A stretch of DNA of 5,047 nt. Origin: Candidatus Zixiibacteriota bacterium. GTDB taxonomy: Bacteria > Zixibacteria > MSB-5A5 > GN15 > PGXB01. Positions 1 to 5,047 of the stretch are shown piece by piece. The notes under the pieces are model-generated. The model saw only the letters and a program-made list of their open reading frames with translations, was not told where the DNA came from and did no database searches. The DNA is taken from contig DAOWOO010000138.1 in the NCBI GenBank assembly GCA_030642025.1, positions 1 through 5,047 on the forward strand, given 5' to 3'. The translations under genes and the position numbers were made by a program. Position 1 is the first letter of the stretch, and the number at the start of each line of letters is the position of its first letter.

Positions 1-227
1 ACATGACCTTTCTTATTCGGCAATTGCAACCTACCGAACACGGCCTGCCGATAGAGATTTATGTTTTCTCAAACGACCAGGTCTGGGCTAACTATGAGGC
101 GATTCAGGCCGATATATTTGACCATATACTGGCGGTAATCCCGGAATTCGACCTTCGTGTTTTCCAGGACCCGTCAGGCAGTGATTTTAAACATCTGGTC
201 GAAAAAACAGGACAGAGCCGAAGCTAA
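1..227 (+). CDS. MscS-family mechanosensitive ion channel, C-terminal fragment (5' end outside window)
   Basis: This is the last 74 or so codons of a gene whose start lies upstream; reading begins in frame at base 3 and ends with TAA at 225-227. The visible protein matches the C-terminal cytoplasmic domain of the larger MscS-like channels related to E. coli YbdG. It has the stretch LIRQLQPTEHGLPIEIYVFS, then WANYEAIQADIFDHILAVIP and a closing FDLRVFQDPSG, which form the typical alpha/beta end of that family. Such channels sit in the inner membrane and release solutes on osmotic downshock. No pore or membrane segment is visible because those parts are upstream. The ATG at base 3 is almost certainly an internal methionine, not the start, since a 74-residue protein with only this domain would make no sense. 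The next gene begins only 9 bases after the stop, so read-through transcription is likely. The family call rests on remembered sequence similarity. Confidence 0.82.
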   Translation, partial: MTFLIRQLQPTEHGLPIEIYVFSNDQVWANYEAIQADIFDHILAVIPEFDLRVFQDPSGSDFKHLVEKTGQSRS

Positions 228-236
228 GTAATAATA

Positions 237-1073
237 GTGAACAAAGAGATTAAAAGTATTTCAATCGACCGCAATTACTATATCCTCGCGGGATTATTGC
301 TTTTAATGTATCTTCCCACGCTGTACGATCTGGTGGTTGATTGGTACACCGACGCCAACTATTCGCACGGTTTTCTGGTGCCGATAATCTCCGGTTACCT
401 GATCTGGAAAAAAAGAAAAGAGCTGACCCGGCTTGAATTTTCCGGAAGCAGTCTCGGCCTTATTATAGTCGTGATCGGCGTCGTTCTATTCGTTCTCGGC
501 AATGGCGCCTCGGAGTATTTCACTGTCCGTTTCTCGCTGATAGTAACCATTTTTGGATTGACTCTGTATCTTTTCGGCAAACCGACATTGCAGCGAACCT
601 GGTTTGAAATTCTTTTTCTGGTATTCATGATACCGATACCGTATGTCATCTATTTTTCGGTGACATTCCCGATGCAGCTTCTGGCCAGCAAGGTTACCAT
701 AAATATACTGACGGCTATCGGTATGTCGGCGGCGCGCCAGGGCAATATCATCCATCTACCCAACCAGTCACTTGAAGTTGCCGAGGCCTGTTCGGGGCTA
801 AGATCGCTTATATCGCTGTTAGCGCTGGGAGCTATATATGCTTACCTGACGCAGAAGAGTTTTCCGGCAAAGGTTATCCTTTTTCTGTCAACCATTCCGA
901 TTGCCGTGGCGGGCAATATTTTCAGGGTGTTCACGACCTCGCTGATTGCCTATACATCGGATATCAATGTTACCGATGAGCCGCTTCACTCGATTATGGG
1001 TATGTCGGTTTTTGCTGTGGCTTTTATAATGCTGTTTATTTTCGGCGCCGTTGTCAGGAAGATATTCAAATGA
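237..1073 (+). CDS. Exosortase (EpsH/Xrt family membrane transpeptidase)
   Basis: Exosortases are multi-pass inner-membrane cysteine enzymes that cleave C-terminal sorting signals (PEP-CTERM and relatives) of exported proteins, often in exopolysaccharide producers. This 278-residue protein has the family marks: YSHGFLVPIISGYLIW near residues 42-57, the catalytic cysteine block EVAEACSGLRS (Cys185, Arg189), the arginine block AGNIFRVF (Arg230), and a C-terminal histidine (His251) in LHSIMG. About eight hydrophobic segments are visible. The start is GTG at 237: an in-frame TAA at 225 blocks any longer form, and the next ATG (residue 24) would remove the first membrane segment. No clear Shine-Dalgarno sequence precedes it. 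Length fits a stand-alone exosortase; in some relatives the EpsI domain is fused at the C-terminus, whereas here it is the next gene, overlapping by 4 bases. The XrtA-type subclass cannot be fixed by eye, and no substrate protein with a sorting signal lies in the window. Confidence 0.93.
   Translation: MNKEIKSISIDRNYYILAGLLLLMYLPTLYDLVVDWYTDANYSHGFLVPIISGYLIWKKRKELTRLEFSGSSLGLIIVVIGVVLFVLGNGASEYFTVRFSLIVTIFGLTLYLFGKPTLQRTWFEILFLVFMIPIPYVIYFSVTFPMQLLASKVTINILTAIGMSAARQGNIIHLPNQSLEVAEACSGLRSLISLLALGAIYAYLTQKSFPAKVILFLSTIPIAVAGNIFRVFTTSLIAYTSDINVTDEPLHSIMGMSVFAVAFIMLFIFGAVVRKIFK
1056..1061 (+). promoter_or_regulatory. Ribosome binding site for the EpsI gene
   Basis: AGGAAG lies 8 bases before the ATG at 1070, inside the end of the exosortase gene. 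It supports the overlapping start and suggests translational coupling. It is the only clear Shine-Dalgarno-like site I see in front of any gene here; the other starts have weak or no matches. Confidence 0.6.
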
Positions 1074-1705
1074 CGAAAAGGATTTATATAGCGGCGGTTG
1101 TTATAATTCTCGGCGGGTTACTCGGGAATATCCTGCGGTTTAATACGCTGATGCCTGACCATCCGGCAGATTTCGGCATTATCCCGCTGGAGCACGACGG
1201 ATATATCGGTGTCGAAAGAAAGCTGGCCGATTTAACCTACGACGTTTTAAAAGCCGATGTTACCACATACCGCGACTATATTTTCCCCAATGGAAGCCGC
1301 CTGGGTTTGTTTATTGCCTATTTTGAATCGCAGAAATACGGGAGCCAGATTCATTCGCCCAAAAACTGCCTTCCCGGCGGCGGCTGGCGGATAGAATCAA
1401 TTCGCCCCTATCGGCTGGAGCTTTCCAGTGGAGACGCCCGTGAAGTTAATCTTGTTGTTATCTCCACGAGAGACCAGCGGGCCTTGATGATGTACTGGTT
1501 CGAAACCCGCTCCGGGTCAATCCGCAATGAGTATGGACTTAAACTCGATCTTGTAAAGAATTCCCTTCTCTTCCGTCCCACCGATGCCGCCATCGTACGC
1601 CTGACCACTGATGTTACCGGCACTGATATCAATTCGGCGGTGCGAAACGTCACGCAGTTTTTGGAGAGCTATTCCCCGTCAATAAGGCAGTCGCTTCCCT
1701 TCTGA
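1070..1705 (+). CDS. EpsI family protein (exosortase-associated, DUF3485)
   Basis: This 211-residue protein starts with a single hydrophobic segment (about residues 4-22, IYIAAVVIILGGLLGNIL), which would anchor it in the inner membrane with the rest outside the cytoplasm. The family signature HSPKNCLPGGGW is at residues 95-106, with an invariant-looking Cys100 and His95. It is followed by MMYWFETRSG (140-149) and the closing LFRPTDAAIVRLT region (167-179), as in EpsI domains. EpsI proteins accompany exosortases either as a neighbour or as a C-terminal fusion; their biochemical role is not settled, though involvement in exopolysaccharide export or sorting is usually assumed. The ATG overlaps the exosortase stop as ATGA, with AGGAAG 8 bases upstream, so the two proteins are probably made together in matched amounts. 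The stop is TGA at 1703-1705, followed by a 52-base gap, the largest in the window. Confidence 0.92.
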   Translation: MTKRIYIAAVVIILGGLLGNILRFNTLMPDHPADFGIIPLEHDGYIGVERKLADLTYDVLKADVTTYRDYIFPNGSRLGLFIAYFESQKYGSQIHSPKNCLPGGGWRIESIRPYRLELSSGDAREVNLVVISTRDQRALMMYWFETRSGSIRNEYGLKLDLVKNSLLFRPTDAAIVRLTTDVTGTDINSAVRNVTQFLESYSPSIRQSLPF

Positions 1706-1719
1706 CATTATCTTTTTGC

Positions 1720-1748
1720 TTGAAATCCGGCCCGGAAGTCGGTAACTT
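1720..1748 (+). promoter_or_regulatory. Weak candidate sigma-70-type promoter before the UbiA-family gene
   Basis: In the 52-base gap there is TTGAAA at 1720-1725 (5 of 6 to TTGACA), a 17-base spacer, and TAACTT at 1743-1748, which keeps the first, second and last bases of TATAAT. Transcription would begin near 1755, only a few bases before the ATG at 1758, giving an almost leaderless message; no Shine-Dalgarno site lies close to that ATG. The -10 match is poor and such pairs arise by chance, so this is a low-confidence suggestion. Confidence 0.18.
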
Positions 1749-1757
1749 TTCTACTTA

Positions 1758-2633
1758 ATGATAAAGAATACCATAAAGCTCCTCCGACCGTCCCAGTGGG
1801 TTAAAAACGGTGTTGTCCTGGCCGGACTGATATTCGCCGGCAAGGCAGAGGCTGTCGGTTTAATAAAACTTTCTATCCTGGCGGCTATTGCCTTCTGTTT
1901 TCTGTCGTCATCGGTCTATGTGTTTAACGATATAATCGACCGCGAAAGGGACCGCCAGCACCCTCTCAAGAAAAACCGGCCAGTAGCCTCGGGAAAGATC
2001 CCAGTCGGAATGGCCGTATTTATTTTTGTAATCCTCGCCGCCATTGGGCTGACCGCCTCAGCGGCCATAAACGTCAATCTATTGATTGTCTCCGCCTGTT
2101 ATGTGGCGCTGAATGTTCTTTACACTTTTTTTCTGAAAAATATCGTCATTATCGATGTTATGACCATCGCGGCGGGGTTCGTTTTACGCGCCCTGGCAGG
2201 TGCGGTGGCGATAGATGTTGAATTTTCCAGTTGGCTTTTGATTACCACCTTTCTTCTGGCGCTGTTTCTGGGATTCGGCAAACGCCGCCACGAGTTGACC
2301 TTTCTTCAGGGTGAAGCCACCGGGCATCGGCGAATACTTGAAAGATACTCGCCGTATCTATTGGATCAGCTTATCGGCGTGGTAACCGCATCCACGGTTA
2401 TAACTTACATTTTCTATGCGGTTTCTCCCGAGGTCGGTGTCAGGCTTCATACCAAATATCTTTTTCTGACCATCCCGTTTGTCATATACGGCATATTCCG
2501 TTATCTCTACCTGGTTCACAAAGAAGAACAAGGCGGGTCGCCGACCTCCCTGCTATTATCCGATCGACCACTTCTTGTTGATGTACTTCTCTGGCTTGCA
2601 ACGGTCCTGATTATTCTGTATATTCTGTCGTAA
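1758..2633 (+). CDS. UbiA-superfamily prenyltransferase, decaprenyl-phosphate phosphoribosyltransferase type
   Basis: This 291-residue polytopic membrane protein opens with LLRPSQWVKNGVVLAGLIFAG (residues 8-28, the RPxQWxKN mark of the decaprenyl-phosphate phosphoribosyltransferase branch). The first Asp-rich motif NDIIDRERD follows (57-65: Asn57, Asp58, Asp61, Asp65), then HPLKKNRPVASG (68-79). The second metal or diphosphate region is LYTFFLKNIVIIDV (121-134, with Lys127 and Asp133), then GFGKRRHEL (172-180). Characterised actinobacterial members transfer phosphoribose from PRPP to decaprenyl phosphate, the first step toward decaprenylphosphoryl arabinose. In Gram-negative bacteria the acceptor and end product are less certain; a lipid-linked pentose for surface glycan synthesis is my inference. 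The ATG is the first possible start, because an in-frame TAA lies at 1743-1745. No strong ribosome binding site is visible; GGAAG at 1734-1738 is too far away. The phosphatase and epimerase partners of the actinobacterial pathway are not in the window. An ordinary UbiA prenyltransferase acting on an aromatic substrate is less likely given the N-terminal motif. Confidence 0.88.
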   Translation: MIKNTIKLLRPSQWVKNGVVLAGLIFAGKAEAVGLIKLSILAAIAFCFLSSSVYVFNDIIDRERDRQHPLKKNRPVASGKIPVGMAVFIFVILAAIGLTASAAINVNLLIVSACYVALNVLYTFFLKNIVIIDVMTIAAGFVLRALAGAVAIDVEFSSWLLITTFLLALFLGFGKRRHELTFLQGEATGHRRILERYSPYLLDQLIGVVTASTVITYIFYAVSPEVGVRLHTKYLFLTIPFVIYGIFRYLYLVHKEEQGGSPTSLLLSDRPLLVDVLLWLATVLIILYILS

Positions 2634-2652
2634 TGCATAATTGGGTATCAGT

Positions 2653-3609
2653 ATGAAGCGGCGTGACTTTGTAAAAAAAGCCGGCGGAGCACTGGCCCTG
2701 GCCGCCTTGACTGGCGGGACGGGATTGATATTTTATAATCGCGATACGTCAAAATATCAGAATCCGATAGCCAAGATAAAGAACTTCGAGGTCCCACCGA
2801 ATCTGTCATTCCCGGGTGTCACTATCTGCCGCGATGAAGATCATATAAAAGCGTTAAACAGGTCGCTTGACACCATCGGCGGTATAAGGCGTTTTATCAA
2901 ACCGGGCGAACGGGTTACAATAAAGCCGAATATCGGCTGGGATCGGACCCCTCAGCAGGCGGCCAACACTAACCCAACCCTGGTGGCGGAGATGGTTCGG
3001 CTCTGCCTGACGGCGGGAGCGACGGAGGTGGTGGTTACCGATATCACCTGCAATGAAGCCCGCCGAACTTTCATCCGCTCCGGTATTCGCGAGGCCGCTG
3101 AAAAGGCCGGAGCAAAGGTCATTCTTCCATCTGATGAGGATTACATACTGGCCGACCTGGGCGGCGATATTCTGACCACCTGGCCGGTTATGAAATATTT
3201 CATAGATACCGACCGACTGATAAATATGCCGATTGTCAAGCAACATTCCCTGTCGACATGCACCATAGGTATGAAGAATCTTTACGGTATTATCGGGGGC
3301 AACCGCAGTCGTTTGCACCAGCGGATTGATCAATCAATAGTTGATCTGGCCGCATATGCCCGGCCGACCCTGACCGTGGTTGACGCCACCCGGGTATTGC
3401 TTCGAAACGGACCACAGGGCGGCTCGCTGGCCGATGTTGCTATTGAAAACAGCGTCATCTGTGCCACCGACCAGGTGGCCGCCGATTCCCGCGCTGTTGA
3501 ATTTCTTGGTGTGGCGGGATGGCAGGTCGGTCATATAACGCTGGCGGAAAAATTCGGTCTGGGCAAGACCGATTATAACGCCGTCGGTTATAGAGAAATT
3601 ACAGCATGA
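2653..3609 (+). CDS. DUF362 domain protein with twin-arginine signal
   Basis: This 318-residue protein begins KRRDFVKKAGG (Arg3-Arg4) followed by a hydrophobic stretch ALALAALTGGTGLIF, a good Tat signal, so it is probably exported folded. The DUF362 domain follows: KPNIGWDR (91-98), TNPTLVAEMVRLCL (106-119), AGATEVVVTD (121-130), then MPIVKQHSLSTCTIGMKNLY (192-211) and DATRVLLRNGPQGG (244-257). The function of DUF362 is poorly defined; many members carry or neighbour iron-sulphur domains. This one has five scattered cysteines (59, 118, 133, 203, 270) and no CxxCxxC motif, so it has no ferredoxin domain of its own. I chose the ATG at 2653 over the in-frame TTG at 2641, since it puts the twin arginine at the usual place. 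It lies 19 bases after the UbiA-family stop, and its TGA stop overlaps the next start as ATGA. A cofactor-binding or redox role outside the cytoplasm, fed by the downstream polyferredoxin, is inferred from that coupling. Confidence 0.88.
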   Translation: MKRRDFVKKAGGALALAALTGGTGLIFYNRDTSKYQNPIAKIKNFEVPPNLSFPGVTICRDEDHIKALNRSLDTIGGIRRFIKPGERVTIKPNIGWDRTPQQAANTNPTLVAEMVRLCLTAGATEVVVTDITCNEARRTFIRSGIREAAEKAGAKVILPSDEDYILADLGGDILTTWPVMKYFIDTDRLINMPIVKQHSLSTCTIGMKNLYGIIGGNRSRLHQRIDQSIVDLAAYARPTLTVVDATRVLLRNGPQGGSLADVAIENSVICATDQVAADSRAVEFLGVAGWQVGHITLAEKFGLGKTDYNAVGYREITA

Positions 3610-5047
3610 CTATAAAAACTGTCAGAAATCTCCGCCGCCTGTCACAAACAATTTTCTTTTTTATCTTTTTATGGCTGATTTTAAAAACCAATTTCGAGAT
3701 CGATCTTTCTCCGACCGATGACGGTTTCATACAACTTCCATATCCGGTTTCAATCGCCCTCCAGTTTGATCCGCTGGTGGCCCTGGCGACTCTTCTGGCC
3801 AACGGGACCCTATATAAGGGACTGCTGTGGTCGCTGGTTATCCTGATACCGACCATTTTCATAGGCCGCTTCTTCTGCGGTTGGGTTTGCCCGATGGGCA
3901 CCCTTAATCATTGGATTTCGGAGATCCCCTCGGAAAGACTTAGCCGCAAGGGAAAAAACAAAATCGAATCAAACCGGTATAAAAAATACCAGAGAATAAA
4001 ATATTACGTTTTCTTTTTCTTTATCGGCGCTTCTGCGGTCGGAACTCTCCAGACGGGACTTCTGGACCCCCTGCCGCTTCTGACCCGGTCTATCGGCACG
4101 GTCGTCCTGCCGACCATACATACCGCTTCGCTGGGTATTCTCAACTGGGTATTTTCATGGAACATCGGTCCGTTGAGTAAGGTGGCCAGGATCGCCTATG
4201 ATATTCTGGGGCCGATATTTCTGCCGTTTCGCCAGATGCATTTTCATACTGCCTTAACCATAGGCATATTCTTTATCCTGATACTGGCCTTAAACCGTGT
4301 CTTCACCCGTTTCTGGTGCCGGGGTATCTGTCCTCTGGGCGCAATGCTGGGGATATTTTCCCGGTTTGCCCTGTTCGGGCTCCAAAAAGATGAATCGTCA
4401 TGCGACGATTGCGGGATGTGCCTGTTGCACTGCCAGGGCGCCGATGATCCGATAGTCGGTTCAAAATGGCGCCAGGCGGAATGCCATCTCTGTTTGAACT
4501 GCGCCGCTTCATGTCCGAACAATTCGCTGAAATTCGTGTTTTTCCCCAATCAGAAAAATACAAAAACCAACCCGGCCGGGGTTCGGGCAATTGATGTTTC
4601 CCGCCGAAAGGCGGCGGCCTCAATTGTCGGCGGACTGGCTCTGCTGCCGATGTTCCGCTCCGGCGACGCCTTCAAGGTAAATTCCAACCCGCGTCTGATT
4701 CGTCCCCCCGGGTCGGTGGCCGAGGATGATTTTCTGGCCCGGTGCATCCGGTGCGGACAGTGTATGCGGGTTTGCCCCAACAACGCCCTGCATCCCACTT
4801 TTCTGGAATCCGGAGTTGAGGGAATATGGTCGCCGATTTTGATACCCCGTATCGGTTTTTGCGGCCCGACTTGCACCCTGTGCGGCGAGGGCTGTCCCAC
4901 CGGGGCGATTGTCCCGTTGGCTGTGGGCGGGGAAGGCGGGGATGACCCGGACCCCCCCCATCCGATCGGCCCCGCCCTTATCGACCAGGGGACGCGGCTA
5001 CCGTGGGGGGGGGACCGCCCGGGGATTTGTTGCGGGGAATGGTGGCC
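3606..5047 (+). CDS. NapH-like membrane polyferredoxin fused to a NapG/MauM-like ferredoxin domain (3' end outside window)
   Basis: The frame stays open from the ATG at 3606 to the window end (480 full codons) with no stop. The N-terminal half is NapH/CcoG-like: hydrophobic segments near residues 14-27, 72-88, 133-150, perhaps 176-190, and 215-231, with the paired motifs FFCGWVCPMGTL (89-100) and FWCRGICPLGAM (236-247). Two 4Fe-4S motifs follow: Cys266/269/272/276, and Cys293/296/299/303 followed by Pro. A second part starts with SRRKAA (332-337) and a hydrophobic run to about 350, resembling the Tat signal of NapG or MauM proteins. It then has Cys380/383/386/390 plus Pro, and FCGPTCTLCGEGCP (Cys419/423/426/430). 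The likely role is to pass electrons between the quinone pool or cytoplasm and an extracytoplasmic partner, probably the DUF362 protein whose stop overlaps this start as ATGA. The last ~40 codons look damaged: three of four expected cysteines of the final motif are missing (see the 4926-5047 entry). Confidence 0.87.
   Translation, partial: MTIKTVRNLRRLSQTIFFFIFLWLILKTNFEIDLSPTDDGFIQLPYPVSIALQFDPLVALATLLANGTLYKGLLWSLVILIPTIFIGRFFCGWVCPMGTLNHWISEIPSERLSRKGKNKIESNRYKKYQRIKYYVFFFFIGASAVGTLQTGLLDPLPLLTRSIGTVVLPTIHTASLGILNWVFSWNIGPLSKVARIAYDILGPIFLPFRQMHFHTALTIGIFFILILALNRVFTRFWCRGICPLGAMLGIFSRFALFGLQKDESSCDDCGMCLLHCQGADDPIVGSKWRQAECHLCLNCAASCPNNSLKFVFFPNQKNTKTNPAGVRAIDVSRRKAAASIVGGLALLPMFRSGDAFKVNSNPRLIRPPGSVAEDDFLARCIRCGQCMRVCPNNALHPTFLESGVEGIWSPILIPRIGFCGPTCTLCGEGCPTGAIVPLAVGGEGGDDPDPPHPIGPALIDQGTRLPWGGDRPGICCGEWW
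4599..4655 (+). other. Internal twin-arginine motif and hydrophobic segment within the polyferredoxin
   Basis: Bases 4599-4655 encode residues 332-350 of the polyferredoxin: Ser-Arg-Arg-Lys, then the hydrophobic stretch AAASIVGGLALLPMF. The layout (basic n-region with paired Arg333-Arg334, moderately hydrophobic h-region) is that of a Tat signal, but it lies after the membrane segments and the first two ferredoxin motifs. The usual Phe at +2 after RR is absent (Ala here), so the match to SRRxFLK is partial. I read it as the former signal peptide of a NapG/MauM-like protein, retained after fusion to a NapH-like protein and now acting as a late membrane segment. Confidence 0.55.
4926..5047 (+). 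other. Probable low-quality contig end with G- and C-rich miscalls
   Basis: By hand count, 94 of 127 bases in 4921-5047 are G or C (74%), against 72 of 120 (60%) just upstream. There is a C8 run at 4952-4959 and a G9 run at 5005-5013. The frame is intact and the family's shape is still recognisable (PHPIG, ALIDQG, LPW, DRP, EW). However, the expected pattern RCLPW...PCIVCEExCP reads TRLPW...PGICCGEWWP. Most of the implied codon changes go to G, as in GCG to GGG, GAG to GGG, TGC to GGG and TGC to TGG. Sequencing or assembly error is the simplest reading. Confidence 0.6.

Noticed and set aside
3..227. A complete small protein starting at the ATG at base 3
   Set aside because: The sequence matches only the end of a large MscS-type channel, so the ATG is an internal methionine and the gene is cut by the window start.
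1694..1738. CTTCC (1694-1698) and GGAAG (1734-1738) as a possible terminator hairpin after EpsI
   Set aside because: The stem is only five pairs with a loop of about 35 bases, and no T-run follows, so it would not act as an intrinsic terminator.
2641..2652. Earlier TTG start for the DUF362 gene, adding four residues
   Set aside because: The ATG at 2653 places the twin arginine at residues 3-4, typical of Tat signals, and ATG is the more common start codon; nothing supports the TTG.
2854..3333. Reverse-strand open frame of 159 codons
   Set aside because: It is antisense to the core of the DUF362 domain, which is clearly conserved on the + strand. It shows no domain, signal or start context of its own.
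4303..4961. Several overlapping reverse-strand open frames of 101-116 codons
   Set aside because: They lie opposite the polyferredoxin, whose cysteine motifs and membrane segments show it is the real gene. The reverse products are rich in Arg, Pro and Gly with no recognisable domain, as expected from an antisense shadow.
4952..5013. C8 and G9 tracts as phase-variation (slippage) switches
   Set aside because: Both lie in a stretch where conserved residues are also lost and GC rises sharply, so miscalls explain them better. A switch would be expected in otherwise normal coding sequence.

Overview
The window looks like the interior of a Gram-negative bacterial contig from an uncultured or environmental lineage. 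It carries six genes, all on the + strand and tightly packed, so they may be one transcription unit. By feel the base composition is near 50% GC. The mix of exosortase/EpsI, a UbiA-type prenyltransferase and a Tat-exported DUF362 protein with a polyferredoxin would fit Zixibacteria-like or Desulfobacterota-like bacteria. That placement is only a guess: there is no rRNA or other phylogenetic marker here.

Layout: (1) 1-227, the C-terminal end of an MscS-family mechanosensitive channel, cut by the window start. (2) 237-1073, an exosortase with all three catalytic residues. (3) 1070-1705, its EpsI-domain partner, joined by a 4-base ATGA overlap. (4) 1758-2633, a UbiA-superfamily membrane enzyme of the decaprenyl-phosphate phosphoribosyltransferase type. 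(5) 2653-3609, a DUF362 protein with a twin-arginine signal. (6) 3606 to the window end, a large membrane polyferredoxin (NapH-like part fused to a NapG/MauM-like part), joined to gene 5 by another ATGA overlap and running off the window. There is no gene-free stretch over 300 bases; the largest gap is 52 bases (1706-1757). I see no tRNA, rRNA, CRISPR array, insertion sequence or convincing terminator.

How they may work together: genes 2-3 form a protein-sorting module that would process and anchor exported proteins with C-terminal PEP-CTERM-like signals, usually linked to exopolysaccharide production. Gene 4 would make a polyprenyl-phosphate-linked pentose precursor for surface glycans. Genes 5-6 look like an extracytoplasmic redox pair: the DUF362 protein has no ferredoxin motif of its own, and the fused polyferredoxin carries an internal twin-arginine motif that suggests combined Sec and Tat insertion. 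A functional link between the sorting half and the redox half is inferred only from gene order.

Caution: the last ~120 bases (about 4926-5047) appear degraded. GC rises to 74%, there are C8 and G9 runs, and conserved cysteines of the last ferredoxin motif are replaced, mostly through changes to G. This looks like a low-quality contig end rather than biology.
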